Assembly (NCBI GenBank): GCA_039808645.1
Contig: JBDHTL010000046.1
Coordinates: 1 to 24,250 of the forward strand
Length of the DNA stretch: 24,250 nt
Source: JAJXWB01 sp039808645
GTDB taxonomy: Bacteria > Pseudomonadota > Alphaproteobacteria > Rhizobiales > Beijerinckiaceae
Direction: 5' to 3'
The notes under the pieces were generated by a model that did no database searches, was not told the DNA's origin, and was given only the letters and a program-made list of their open reading frames with translations. The position numbers and the translations under genes were made by a program. This document shows positions 1-8,642 of this stretch, piece after piece (within the stretch, counting starts at the first letter, position 1; each line of letters begins with the position of its first letter).

Positions 1-435
1 CCCCCCGCCCTGCCGCAGGTCGACCTGCTCGACGAAGCCGGTGATCTCCATCGTCATCGGCCGTGTGACGACCGGCGCGGCGACGCGCCAGGTGCGCACG
101 CCCTGCGCGACGACGCCCGCCGCGACGGCCGCAAACACGACGGCGACGGCGAAGGCCGCGCGGCGCGCCCGCAGGGCGTAGGCCAGCGCGGCCAGCAGCG
201 CCAGGACGACGCCGGCTGCGATCAGCGACGGCTCGCGGTCCGCCGTCAGGGAGAGAATGGCCCCCGCCCCAGCCGCGACCGGCAGCCAGAGCGACGGACG
301 GCGATAGGCGAATTCCTCCTCCAGCGCCGCCGCGACCTTGTCGCGCAGCGCCTGCAGATGCGCGACAAGGCGCGCGCGCAAGCCGAACGCGGCTTCGCGC
401 TGTTCCTGCGCATGACCTACGGCGACCCTAGCCAC
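1..435 (-). CDS. comEC: ComEC/Rec2 family DNA-uptake channel protein, N-terminal part (partial)
   Basis: The minus-strand frame open from base 435 to the window edge gives 145 residues. It starts with a charged, Glu/Arg-rich helix, then three hydrophobic segments (roughly residues 45-62, 68-88 and 90-110), then the start of a beta-rich domain (TRPMTMEITGFVEQVDLRQG). This is the usual N-terminus of alphaproteobacterial ComEC proteins: a membrane hairpin followed by the OB-like DUF4131 region. In the family, ComEC forms the inner-membrane channel for single-stranded DNA during natural transformation; the channel and metallo-hydrolase-like domains would lie outside the window. The start is the GTG at 433-435. 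An in-frame TGA lies nine codons upstream and there is no ATG between, so no longer start with a common codon is available. The gene diverges from gltX, as it does in many Rhizobiales. The family call rests on the N-terminus and the position only. Confidence 0.75.
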   Translation of the reverse strand, partial: MARVAVGHAQEQREAAFGLRARLVAHLQALRDKVAAALEEEFAYRRPSLWLPVAAGAGAILSLTADREPSLIAAGVVLALLAALAYALRARRAAFAVAVVFAAVAAGVVAQGVRTWRVAAPVVTRPMTMEITGFVEQVDLRQGGG

Positions 436-601
436 GCCCCGACTCTCGAAACGAATGCGTCATCAAAAGCGCCGTCCGCGCCTGCCCCTTTTGGCCCGGA
501 CCCGCCCATGTTACAGGGGCGCCCTTCGCCGCGCAGCGGCGATTTTCGAGTTTTCCCGAACTGGGCGCCGCAATCCGCCGCGCTCGTCTTGCAGGCCGCA
601 T
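436..601. other. Divergent comEC/gltX intergenic region
   Basis: These 166 bases separate two divergent genes and should hold both promoters. I see no pair of boxes convincing enough to call. On the plus strand a TTGGCC (491-496) is followed 14 bases later by TTACAG, which is too close for a normal sigma-70 promoter. No strong hairpin is visible. Confidence 0.5.
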
Positions 602-2032
602 ATGTCCACGCCCGTCACCCGCTTCGCCCCTTCGCCCACCGGCTTCCTGCACATCGGCGGCGGCCGCACGGCCCTGTTCAACTGGCTTTTCGCGCGCAAG
701 ACCGGCGGCAAGATGCTGCTGCGCATCGAGGACACCGACCGCGAGCGCTCCACCGAAGCCGCGATCAAGGAGATCGTCGACGGTCTGGATTGGCTCGGGC
801 TGAAGTGGGACGGCGAGGTCATCTACCAGTTCGCGCGCGCCTCCCGCCATGCCGAGGTCGCGCAGGAATTGATGGCCAGGGGCGCAGCCTACCATTGCTA
901 CGCGACCGCGGACGAACTCGCTGAAATGCGCGATCTCGCGCGAAAAGAAGGCCGGCCGCCGCGCTACGACGGGCGCTGGCGCGAGGCGAGCGCCGACAAG
1001 ATCGCGGCAGCCGAAGCGGAAGGCCGCAAGCCCGTCGTGCGCCTCAAGGCGCCGCAGACCGGCGAGACGGTGATCGAGGATGCGGTGCAGGGCCGCGTCG
1101 TCTTCCCCAACAAGGATCTCGACGATCTCGTGCTGCTGCGCTCCGACGGCACGCCGACCTACATGCTTGCCGTGGTCGTCGACGATCACGACATGGGCGT
1201 GACGCAGATCATCCGCGGCGACGACCATCTGACCAACGCCGCCCGCCAGACGCACATCTATCAGGCGATGGGATGGACCATCCCGGCCTGGGCGCATATT
1301 CCGCTCATCCACGGCGCGGACGGCGCCAAATTGTCGAAGCGCCACGGCGCGCTCGGCGTCGACGCCTATCGAGCGATGGGTTACCTGCCCGCCGCGCTGC
1401 GCAATTATCTCGTGCGCCTCGGCTGGAGCCAGGGCGACCGCGAGTTCTTCTCGACGCAGGAGATGATTGCGGCCTTCGATCTCGCGCAGGTGCACCGCTC
1501 GCCCGCGCGCTTCGATTTCGTCAAGCTCGAGAACATGAACGGCCACTACATGCGCGCGGCCGACGATGGCGAACTGACGCAGACGCTGATCGACACCCTG
1601 CCCTATCTGCCGCGAGGCCCCGAGAAGCTGGCCGCGCTCGACGAGACGAAGCGCGCGCAATTGCTGGCCGCAATGCCCGGCCTGAAGGCGCGCGCGAAAA
1701 CGCTGGTCGAGCTCGCCGACGGCGCCGACTACCTGTTCGCGCGGCGCCCGCTGGCAATGGAGCCGAAAGCGGCGGCGCTGGTCGGGAAGGGCCGTGCGCA
1801 TCTGAAGGCGCTGCACGCGCGCCTGTCGGGTCTGACCGAATGGACCGCGACCGCAACGGAAGCCGCGGTGCGCGAAGAAGCCGAGGCGAGCGGCGCCAAG
1901 CTCGGCGATCTCGCGCAGCCGCTGCGCGCCGCGCTCACCGGCAAGACGACGTCGCCCGGCATTTTCGACGTGCTGGAGACGCTGGGCCGCGACGAAAGCC
2001 TCGGCCGCATCGCCGATCAGGCAGGCCTTTGA
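602..2032 (+). CDS. gltX: Glutamyl-tRNA synthetase (GluRS)
   Basis: Class I aminoacyl-tRNA synthetase of 476 residues that charges tRNA(Glu) with glutamate in the cytoplasm. The ATP-binding HIGH-type motif is HIGG at residues 17-20 within FAPSPTGFLHIGG, and the KMSKS-type loop is KLSKR at 243-247 followed by HGA. RIEDTDRERS (41-50) is the conserved loop after the first motif. The C-terminal all-helical anticodon-binding part ends at SLGRIADQAGL. Start: the frame runs upstream to 455, but the ATG at 602 gives the normal GluRS N-terminus (STPVTRFAPSPTG), and the upstream 49 codons look like non-coding sequence. Many alphaproteobacteria carry two GluRS paralogues, one of which feeds the GatCAB route to Gln-tRNA(Gln). 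The position next to comEC and gltA is that of the usual housekeeping copy, but tRNA specificity cannot be read from this sequence. A 191-base gap separates it from gltA. Confidence 0.97.
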   Translation: MSTPVTRFAPSPTGFLHIGGGRTALFNWLFARKTGGKMLLRIEDTDRERSTEAAIKEIVDGLDWLGLKWDGEVIYQFARASRHAEVAQELMARGAAYHCYATADELAEMRDLARKEGRPPRYDGRWREASADKIAAAEAEGRKPVVRLKAPQTGETVIEDAVQGRVVFPNKDLDDLVLLRSDGTPTYMLAVVVDDHDMGVTQIIRGDDHLTNAARQTHIYQAMGWTIPAWAHIPLIHGADGAKLSKRHGALGVDAYRAMGYLPAALRNYLVRLGWSQGDREFFSTQEMIAAFDLAQVHRSPARFDFVKLENMNGHYMRAADDGELTQTLIDTLPYLPRGPEKLAALDETKRAQLLAAMPGLKARAKTLVELADGADYLFARRPLAMEPKAAALVGKGRAHLKALHARLSGLTEWTATATEAAVREEAEASGAKLGDLAQPLRAALTGKTTSPGIFDVLETLGRDESLGRIADQAGL

Positions 2033-2091
2033 CGCGCCTGCCAAGGCTGCCACCCCACTGAAAGTCTCAGGCGCGCGCGAGCCGCGCGCGC

Positions 2092-2120
2092 TTGAACCGG
2101 CCGGGGCGATGCGCTACCGA
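2092..2120 (+). promoter_or_regulatory. Candidate gltA promoter
   Basis: A good -35 box TTGAAC (2092-2097) is followed after 17 bases by TACCGA (2115-2120), a weak -10; GATAAT overlaps it at 2119-2124 but would be too far away. Just before it, GCGCGCGC repeats at 2071-2078 and 2084-2091 form a stem with a five-base loop that could close gltX transcription, though no T-tract follows. Placement makes sense for a separate gltA transcript with a leader of about 100 bases. The evidence is weak. Confidence 0.35.
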
Positions 2121-2223
2121 TAATGCGACGCACAATCGCCGAAAACGGGCGGCGCGAGCGGGCTGCTACCTGCCCGTCTTCCAGCGCTTCCGAACGTTCG
2201 GCCGCAACATGCAGAGGCGAGCC

Positions 2224-3513
<1,290 letters not shown>

Positions 3514-3536
3514 ACGAAGCTCGGCATCCGATGCAG

Positions 3537-3570
3537 GCCGCGTGGAGGGATCCACGCGGCTATCTTTTTT
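3537..3570 (+). terminator. Intrinsic terminator of gltA
   Basis: A perfect 10-base-pair stem, GCCGCGTGGA (3537-3546) with TCCACGCGGC (3551-3560), carries a GGGA loop and runs straight into TATCTTTTTT. This is a textbook Rho-independent terminator on the plus strand, 23 bases after the gltA stop codon. Confidence 0.93.
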
Positions 3571-3808
3571 CCGCCGGCAGGCCATCCGCTTCTGTCCCTC
3601 CACGTCGGTCATGACGCGGCCTTAGGTCCCGGCCCCGCGCGAACTGACTGGCGGGGCCGACAATCTTGACCTGCGCCCATGCGCGTGAAAGCATCCTGCT
3701 TCGGGAATGGCGACGTCGAGACGGGACGGCGTTGTCGCGCATCGTCGCGATCCTCCGCATGCCAAATCTTCGTCCGGCGCTCGCCATCGACACGAAGCGG
3801 GGGCTGTC
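3571..3808 (+). other. Upstream region of the DUF1036-TPR gene
   Basis: The region holds an 8-base-pair inverted repeat, GGCCCCGC (3631-3638) with GCGGGGCC (3651-3658), and a TTGACC (3666-3671) that would make a good -35 box. No matching -10 is seen at 17 bases (the sequence there is AAGCAT). The reading frame of the downstream gene is open back to 3707, but that part encodes an Arg/His-rich stretch with no recognisable domain, ahead of the likely signal peptide. Confidence 0.35.
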
Positions 3809-4849
3809 GTGCGCGCCATACTGGCCTCGGTGTGTCTGATCGCCTGCAGCGCGCAGGCGTCGGCCAAGATTCAGTTCTGCAATAATTTCGCCCATCCGAT
3901 CGCCGTCGCGGTCGCTTTCGAACGCGATGGCGAATGGATCAGCGAAGGCTGGCTCGAAGTGCCGAAAGACCAGTGCGTCTTCGACGAGAAGCACCCGGAC
4001 GTGACGTCGTTCTATTATTACGGCGAGACAGAGGTTTACGGGAACAAGCGCTGGACCTGGGGCCGCTCCAAGGAGTTCAGCGTCAGGACCAACAGGTTCA
4101 CGATCCGCAACGCCGACCGACGGCAGCGGGGCGCGCGTTTCGTGCGCTTTGCCGGGCCGCACAGCTACAAGCTGCCGGAAACCATCGTGCAATTGCGCTT
4201 TGAATCCAACCTGACGACGACATTCATCATTCCCGCCGAGCGCACGACGCCACAGCCGCAGCCGTCACAGCCACAGCAACCGTCACAGGCGTCACCGCCG
4301 GCTTCCGGCGACGCCCGTAACGCCTGTGAGAACAAGAGCGGCGACGAAGCGATCGTCGGCTGCTCGGAGTTGATCGGCGAGAACCCGAACAATGCCGCGG
4401 CCTTTTTCAATCGCGGCATCGAATATGCGAAGAAGCGCGACTACGACCGCGCCATCGCGGACTTCTCCAAGGCGATCAGCATCAGGCCGGGCGACGCACG
4501 GGCCTACAACAGCCGCGCCGCCAGCTTCTATCGCGGCAAGGACGACTATCACCACGCCATCGCCGATTATACCAAAGCCGTCGATCTCGACCCCGGATTC
4601 TCGGCAGCGCTGGTCAATCGCGGCAACGTGTACCGCGCCATTCGCGCCTACGACGTCGCGCTCAAGGACCTGAACGCGGCGATCGCGATGAATACGAAAT
4701 CGAACGCGGCGTTCTACTTCCGGGCGCAGGTCTACGAGGCTCTCGGCCGCAAGGACGACGCGATCGCGGATTACCGGCAGGCGCTCGGCGTCGATCCGAA
4801 CGATCAGGACAGCAAGGACGCCTTGAAGCGGCTCGGCGCCTCCCCCTGA
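3809..4849 (+). CDS. Secreted DUF1036 and tetratricopeptide-repeat protein
   Basis: 346 residues from the GTG at 3809. Residues 1-19 look like a signal peptide (VRAILASVCLIACSAQASA) with a likely cut before KIQFC. LIAC at 10-13 could instead be a lipobox with Cys13 as the lipid anchor. Residues 20-125 resemble DUF1036: CNN near the start, the EGWLEV motif (46-51), a conserved Cys (56), SFYYYGE (67-73) and a late FTIRN (97-101). A Pro/Gln/Ser-rich linker (144-166) leads to four TPR units (about 196-331) with the spacing AxxxFNRGxxY...DYDRAIADFSKAI. TPRs usually mediate protein contacts; the role of DUF1036 is unknown. The frame opens at an ATG at 3707, but the GTG places a signal peptide at the N-terminus and is preferred. 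The gene follows the gltA terminator and converges on lpxB. Its location between gltA and the lipid A genes suggests an envelope role, which is inference only. Confidence 0.8.
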   Translation: MRAILASVCLIACSAQASAKIQFCNNFAHPIAVAVAFERDGEWISEGWLEVPKDQCVFDEKHPDVTSFYYYGETEVYGNKRWTWGRSKEFSVRTNRFTIRNADRRQRGARFVRFAGPHSYKLPETIVQLRFESNLTTTFIIPAERTTPQPQPSQPQQPSQASPPASGDARNACENKSGDEAIVGCSELIGENPNNAAAFFNRGIEYAKKRDYDRAIADFSKAISIRPGDARAYNSRAASFYRGKDDYHHAIADYTKAVDLDPGFSAALVNRGNVYRAIRAYDVALKDLNAAIAMNTKSNAAFYFRAQVYEALGRKDDAIADYRQALGVDPNDQDSKDALKRLGASP

Positions 4850-4890
4850 TCTCCGCTCACTATCGGGCGCCGCCGCCACGCAGGCGGCCG

Positions 4891-6036
4891 CTATCGCCCT
4901 CCGGCGACTTCCAGAACATTGCGCGCCGCCGCCATGCTCGGCGCCTCGCCGTTCGCTGGCGTCAGCAGATGGTCGATGTCGCGGAACGCCGCAAGCTGCC
5001 GGTCGCGCTGCGCGCCGTGCGTGAACAGCGGCGCGAGCGCGCTGGCGAGCGCGACCTCGTTGCAGTCGCGCTGCAGGAATTCCGGCACGACGTTTTCGCC
5101 CAGCACGAGATTGGCGAGCACGATGGAATGCACGTCGATGAAGTGCTTCACAAGTTCCTCGACGCGCGACACCTTGTAGGCGACGACCATCGGCACGCCG
5201 GCGAGCGCCAATTCGAGCGTCGCCGTGCCGGAAGCCACCAGCGCGGCGCGCGCGCGGCGGAAGGCGGAGAGTTTCGGCTGATCGCCGAGCACGACCTGCG
5301 GCTTGTAGGGCCAGGAGCGCAGTTCCTCGCGGATCGCCTCCTCGAGATGCGAGACGGCGGGCAGGATCACTTCCATGCGCCGGCCATGCTGGGCCACGCG
5401 ATGCAGAACCTGTCCGAACACCGGCATCAGCCGCTCGATCTCGGAGCGCCGCGACCCCGGCATCAGCAGGAACACCGCCGGATCCGAATCTCGCGCGCGC
5501 GCTTCATCCGGATTGGGCCGCAGTTCGTCGAGATGCTCGACAAGCGGATGGCCGACGAAGACGCAGGGCGGGCCGCCGAGCTTTTCATGCGCGGCGGGTT
5601 CGAACGGAAAGAGCGCGAGCACGCGGTCGACATAGACCCGCATCTTCGGCGCCCTGCCCGGCCGCCACGCCCAGACCGACGGGCTGACGTAATCGACGAT
5701 GGGAACGCCCGGCGCGAGCGCGCGCACCTTTCGCGCGACGCGGTGCGTGAAATCCGGACTGTCGATGATGACGAGCGCGTCGGGCTGCGCCGCGACGATC
5801 TCTCGCGCGGTTTCGTCGATGCGCGCGAGCAGGCGCGGCAGATGCGCGATGACCGAGACGAAGCCCATGACCGCGATGTCTTCGAGCGGAAACAGACTCG
5901 TCAGTCCCTCCCGGATCATCGCCTCGCCGCCGACGCCCTCGATCCGCGCTTCCGGCGCGAGACGACGCAGCGCCTGCATCAGCTTGGCGCCGAGCAGATC
6001 GCCGGACTTTTCGCCCGCGACGAGAAAGAGCCTCAC
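4891..6036 (-). CDS. lpxB: Lipid-A-disaccharide synthase
   Basis: 381 residues. This GT19 glycosyltransferase joins lipid X (2,3-diacylglucosamine 1-phosphate) to UDP-2,3-diacylglucosamine to make the lipid A disaccharide at the inner face of the inner membrane. Family landmarks: LFLVAGEKSGD at the N-terminus, GVGGEAM (about 34-40), YVSPSVWAWRPGR in the middle, MPGSRRSEIERL (start of the C-terminal nucleotide-binding half) and ASGTATLELALAGVPMVVAYK near the end. The GTG at 6034-6036 is chosen because it gives the exact family N-terminus; the frame upstream crosses the palindromic repeat and the lpxA gene, so it is not coding there. No strong ribosome-binding site is visible. It is the last gene of the lpxD-fabZ-lpxA-lpxB cluster, 154 bases after lpxA. 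Its stop faces the DUF1036-TPR gene across only 41 bases. Confidence 0.95.
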   Translation of the reverse strand: MRLFLVAGEKSGDLLGAKLMQALRRLAPEARIEGVGGEAMIREGLTSLFPLEDIAVMGFVSVIAHLPRLLARIDETAREIVAAQPDALVIIDSPDFTHRVARKVRALAPGVPIVDYVSPSVWAWRPGRAPKMRVYVDRVLALFPFEPAAHEKLGGPPCVFVGHPLVEHLDELRPNPDEARARDSDPAVFLLMPGSRRSEIERLMPVFGQVLHRVAQHGRRMEVILPAVSHLEEAIREELRSWPYKPQVVLGDQPKLSAFRRARAALVASGTATLELALAGVPMVVAYKVSRVEELVKHFIDVHSIVLANLVLGENVVPEFLQRDCNEVALASALAPLFTHGAQRDRQLAAFRDIDHLLTPANGEAPSMAAARNVLEVAGGR

Positions 6037-6090
6037 GACCGTCGTCCAATGCGCCGGACAAGCCGCGCATCGCGCCCGCGCGCCGAAAAT

Positions 6091-6189
6091 GTCATTCCCG
6101 CGCAAGCGGGAATCCGGGGTTTGGGCGCTCGCATGCCGTTCTGGATGCCCGGTCGGCCTTTGGTCGCCGGGAACGACAACAGGAATGAC
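6091..6189. repeat. Palindromic dispersed-type repeat between lpxA and lpxB
   Basis: A 99-base element bounded by GTCATTCC (6091-6098) and its reverse complement GGAATGAC (6182-6189). Inside the left end is a perfect hairpin, ATTCCCGC-GCAA-GCGGGAAT (6094-6113). This 20-base unit fits the ATTCCC-N8-GGGAAT pattern of the neisserial dRS3 repeat. It also resembles the family of short proteobacterial intergenic repeats whose translation gives FPRKRESG and IPACAGMT-like peptides; both peptides appear in frames here. It fills most of the 154-base gap between lpxA and lpxB and encodes nothing I recognise. Only one copy is visible in the window. Confidence 0.8.
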
Positions 6190-6190
6190 A

Positions 6191-6991
6191 TCAACGCCTC
6201 GCTTCGCGCGGCCGGCACAACGGCCGGTCGCCGCCTTCGCGCAGGAAGGCGACGAGTTGCGCGACATGCGGATCGGCGCCGAGCGAAGCTTCGAGTTCAT
6301 CGATGCGCGCGGACAAAGGCGGCTCGCCATCGAAGACGATGCGATAGGCCGTCTGCAAGTTCGAGAGCGTCTCGCGCGAAAAATTGCGGCGGCGCAGGCC
6401 GACGAGATTGAGGCCGGCCAGATGCGCGCGATTGCCGAAGGCCAGACCGAAGGGAACGAGATCGCCTTCGAGCCCGGAGAGGCCGCCGACAAAGGCGTGC
6501 GCGCCGATGCGCGAGAACTGGTGCACCGCCACGCCGCCCGACAGAATCGCGAAATCGCCGATGCGGACGTGGCCGGCGATCATCACGTTGTTGGACAGGA
6601 TGACATCATTGCCGACGAAACTGTCGTGGCCGACATGGGCCTGCGCGAGCAGCGCGCAGCGGTCGCCGACGATTGTCGTCATGCCGCCGCCGGCCGTGCC
6701 GGGATTGGCGGTGACGCCTTCGCGCACGATGCAATCGGCGCCGATCGACAGGGTCGACTCCTCGCCGCGATATTTCAGATCCTGCGGCGGATGGCCGAGC
6801 GCGGCGAAGGGATGGATTTTCGTGCGCGCGCCGACGGACGTTCGGCCGGCGAGCGAGACATGCGAGACGAGTTCGACGCCCTCGCCCAGTTCCACATGCT
6901 CGCCGACCGTGCAGAAGGGGCCGATCTTCACGCCCGCGCCGACGCGCGCGCCCGGCGCGACGGCGGACGAGGGATGAATGTCGGCCGCCAA
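6191..6991 (-). CDS. lpxA: UDP-N-acetylglucosamine acyltransferase
   Basis: 266 residues. It transfers a 3-hydroxyacyl chain from ACP to UDP-GlcNAc, the first step of lipid A synthesis. The protein is a left-handed beta helix built from hexapeptide repeats ([LIV]GxxxxIG-like) through about residue 190. It contains HVGHDSFVGN with H122 aligned to the catalytic histidine (His125 in E. coli), and ends in a helical C-terminal domain. The frame is open back to 7087, inside fabZ. The TTG at 6989-6991 gives MAADIHPSSAVAPGARVG, the standard LpxA beginning, and has GAGGCG a few bases before it that overlaps the fabZ stop. TTG is a rare start and could favour low or coupled translation. Only eight bases separate fabZ and lpxA, so coupling is likely. 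The first residue of the next repeat element lies directly after the stop. Confidence 0.95.
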   Translation of the reverse strand: MAADIHPSSAVAPGARVGAGVKIGPFCTVGEHVELGEGVELVSHVSLAGRTSVGARTKIHPFAALGHPPQDLKYRGEESTLSIGADCIVREGVTANPGTAGGGMTTIVGDRCALLAQAHVGHDSFVGNDVILSNNVMIAGHVRIGDFAILSGGVAVHQFSRIGAHAFVGGLSGLEGDLVPFGLAFGNRAHLAGLNLVGLRRRNFSRETLSNLQTAYRIVFDGEPPLSARIDELEASLGADPHVAQLVAFLREGGDRPLCRPREARR

Positions 6992-6999
6992 GCCGCGCC

Positions 7000-7485
7000 T
7001 CAGGCGGTCGCCGGCGCGAGCATCGCGCTGATCTCGGCTTCGCACACGAGCTGACCATCGACCGTGGCGCGGCCGGAATACCACCACATGTTGCGACGCT
7101 GATTGAGCTTCTTCATATGGTATTCGAGCCGGTCGCCCGGCAGCACGGGCTTGCGGAACTTCGCCTTGTCGATGGTCATGAAATAGACGAGCGAAGGTTT
7201 TTCGCCCTTGCCGTGCGCCTGGATGCAGATGGCGCCGGCCGTCTGCGCCATTCCCTCGATGATCAGCACCCCCGGATGCACGGGACGCTCCGGGAAATGG
7301 CCCTGGAAATGCGGCTCGTTGATCGTGACGTTCTTGATGCCGATGCAGCTGTCGTCGCCGTCGATGTCGACGATGCGGTCGACCAGCAGGAACGGATAGC
7401 GATGCGGCAGCGAGGCCAGAATCTTCTGGATGTCGAAAGCTTCGAGTTTCTTCGTTTCGCCGGGCTTTTGCGTCTCGCTCGTCAC
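7000..7485 (-). CDS. fabZ: 3-hydroxyacyl-ACP dehydratase FabZ
   Basis: 161 residues; dehydrates (3R)-hydroxyacyl-ACP in fatty acid synthesis. It uses the same 3-hydroxyacyl-ACP pool as LpxA and LpxD, so its place in the lpx operon balances fatty acids against lipid A. The single hot-dog fold carries the signature LPHRYPFLLVDR (26-37), HFQGHFPERPVHPG with catalytic H63, and IIEGMAQTAG with E77. The start is the GTG at 7483-7485, which shares GTGA with the lpxD stop (4-base overlap) and has AAGGAG eight bases upstream. The first 14 residues (to KKLEAF) are a polar extension before the conserved DIQKILASLPHR. Confidence 0.96.
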   Translation of the reverse strand: MTSETQKPGETKKLEAFDIQKILASLPHRYPFLLVDRIVDIDGDDSCIGIKNVTINEPHFQGHFPERPVHPGVLIIEGMAQTAGAICIQAHGKGEKPSLVYFMTIDKAKFRKPVLPGDRLEYHMKKLNQRRNMWWYSGRATVDGQLVCEAEISAMLAPATA

Positions 7486-8516
7486 GTTCTCTTCTCCTTG
7501 CCCGGGCGGCGGTCCGCTGCGGCGCGTTTCAGAAACAGGCGCAGATCCTGCGCCGGCGTTCCGCCGACGCTCGCGCCCGCGGGCACGTCGCGCATGACGC
7601 CGGATTGCGCGGCGATGCGCGCGCCGGCGCCGATCGTCAGATGGCCGGCGATGCCCGTCTGTCCGCCGACCATGACGAAATCGCCGAGTTCCGTGGAGCC
7701 GGCGACGCCGACCTGCGCAACGATCACGCAATGGCGGCCAATCACCACGTTGTGGCCGATTTGCACGAGATTATCGATCTTGGTCCCCTCGCCGACGATC
7801 GTGTCGCGCGAGGCGCCGCGGTCGAGCGCGCAATTGGCGCCGATCTCCACATCGTCCTGGATGATGACGCGGCCGATCTGCGGCACCTTGAGGTGACCGC
7901 GGCCGCCCAGCGCGAAGCCGAACCCGTCCTGCCCGACGCGCACGCCGGGATGCAGGATGACGCGGTCGCCGAGCAGCGCATGGGTCAGCGTCGCGCCCGC
8001 GCCGATCGCGCAGTCGCGGCCGATGCGCACGCCGGCGCCGACCACCGCGTTGGCGCCGATCAGCGTGCCCGCGCCGATCTCGGCGCCTGCGCCGATCACG
8101 GCCCCGGGCTCGACGTCGACGCCGGGCTCGAGACGCGCCTGGGGATGAACCCGGGCCTGCGGCGACACGCCCCTGGCGAAGATCGGCGCGGCGCGCAGGC
8201 TGTCGGGCACGAGCCGCGCGGCGATCTTCGCGAAGGCGCGATAGGGATGATCGACCACGAGCGCCGCGACGCCGCGCGGGACGCGCCCGAAGGCGCCGGC
8301 GCGCAGCAGGCAGGCGCCGGCGCGGGTCGCGCCGAGTTCGTCGGCGTAGCGGGGATTGTCGTAATAGGCGAGGTCGCGGGCGCCGGCGCGCTCCAGCGCG
8401 GCCAGGCCCTCAATGCGCCGGGCGGCGAATTGCGAGTCGAATTCGGCGCTGACCAGCGCGGCGAGGTCGCCGACCGTCGGCGCGTTGGTGAGAGAGAAGA
8501 AGAAGGGCTCGCTCAT
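7482..8516 (-). CDS. lpxD: UDP-3-O-acyl-glucosamine N-acyltransferase
   Basis: 344 residues, the normal LpxD length. It adds the second 3-hydroxyacyl chain to UDP-3-O-acyl-glucosamine. Residues 1-105 form the uridine-binding N-domain (FFFSLTNAPTVGDLAALV; LAYYDNPRY at 49-57). Residues from about 112 to 310 are left-handed beta-helix hexapeptide repeats, including the FGFALGGRGHLKVPQIGRV insertion and IDNLVQIGHNVVIG with H255 as the expected catalytic base. The C-terminal helix is rich in Arg/Lys. It is the first gene of its transcription unit, with a promoter about 45 bases upstream. The family's usual upstream neighbour bamA is here cut off by a terminator. The last four bases overlap the fabZ start. 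Confidence 0.96.
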   Translation of the reverse strand: MSEPFFFSLTNAPTVGDLAALVSAEFDSQFAARRIEGLAALERAGARDLAYYDNPRYADELGATRAGACLLRAGAFGRVPRGVAALVVDHPYRAFAKIAARLVPDSLRAAPIFARGVSPQARVHPQARLEPGVDVEPGAVIGAGAEIGAGTLIGANAVVGAGVRIGRDCAIGAGATLTHALLGDRVILHPGVRVGQDGFGFALGGRGHLKVPQIGRVIIQDDVEIGANCALDRGASRDTIVGEGTKIDNLVQIGHNVVIGRHCVIVAQVGVAGSTELGDFVMVGGQTGIAGHLTIGAGARIAAQSGVMRDVPAGASVGGTPAQDLRLFLKRAAADRRPGKEKRT

Positions 8517-8559
8517 GCCGTCCGCAGGGGCCAGTCCGCCCGACGCCGGCGGCTCAGCC

Positions 8560-8587
8560 CTTATAGCGCCGCGCGCGCGCCGCGCAA
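8560..8587 (-). promoter_or_regulatory. Promoter of the lpxD-fabZ-lpxA-lpxB operon
   Basis: On the minus strand TTGCGC (8582-8587) and TATAAG (8560-8565) are separated by 16 bases, with the -10 lying about 45 bases before the lpxD ATG. The spacer is almost pure GC, which makes the AT-rich -10 stand out. It begins just 15 bases after the bamA terminator hairpin, consistent with a restart of transcription. Confidence 0.65.
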
Positions 8588-8591
8588 TGCG

Positions 8592-8623
8592 CCCAAACGA
8601 AAGCGGCCCCCGAAGGGGCCGCT
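8592..8623 (-). terminator. Intrinsic terminator of bamA (UUCG loop)
   Basis: Read on the minus strand, AGCGGCCCC and GGGGCCGCT (8602-8610 and 8615-8623) form a perfect 9-base-pair stem closed by TTCG, followed by TTTCGTTTG. The C(UUCG)G tetraloop is exceptionally stable in RNA. It lies about 20 bases after the bamA stop. Confidence 0.85.
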
Positions 8624-8642
8624 CGCCTGAAGTTTCGCGTGA

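Noticed and set aside
2071..2091. GCGCGCGC inverted repeat after gltX as a terminator
   Set aside because: The stem is a simple GC alternation and has no T-tract; noted only as a possible hairpin near the candidate gltA promoter.
4850..4890. Bidirectional terminator between the convergent DUF1036-TPR gene and lpxB
   Set aside because: Only a 6-base GCCGCC/GGCGGC inverted repeat is present, with no T-tract on either strand.
6037..6492. N-terminal extension of lpxB by 152 codons
   Set aside because: The extension reads through the palindromic repeat and antiframe lpxA sequence; LpxB homologues begin at the GTG-encoded RLFLVAGEKSGD.
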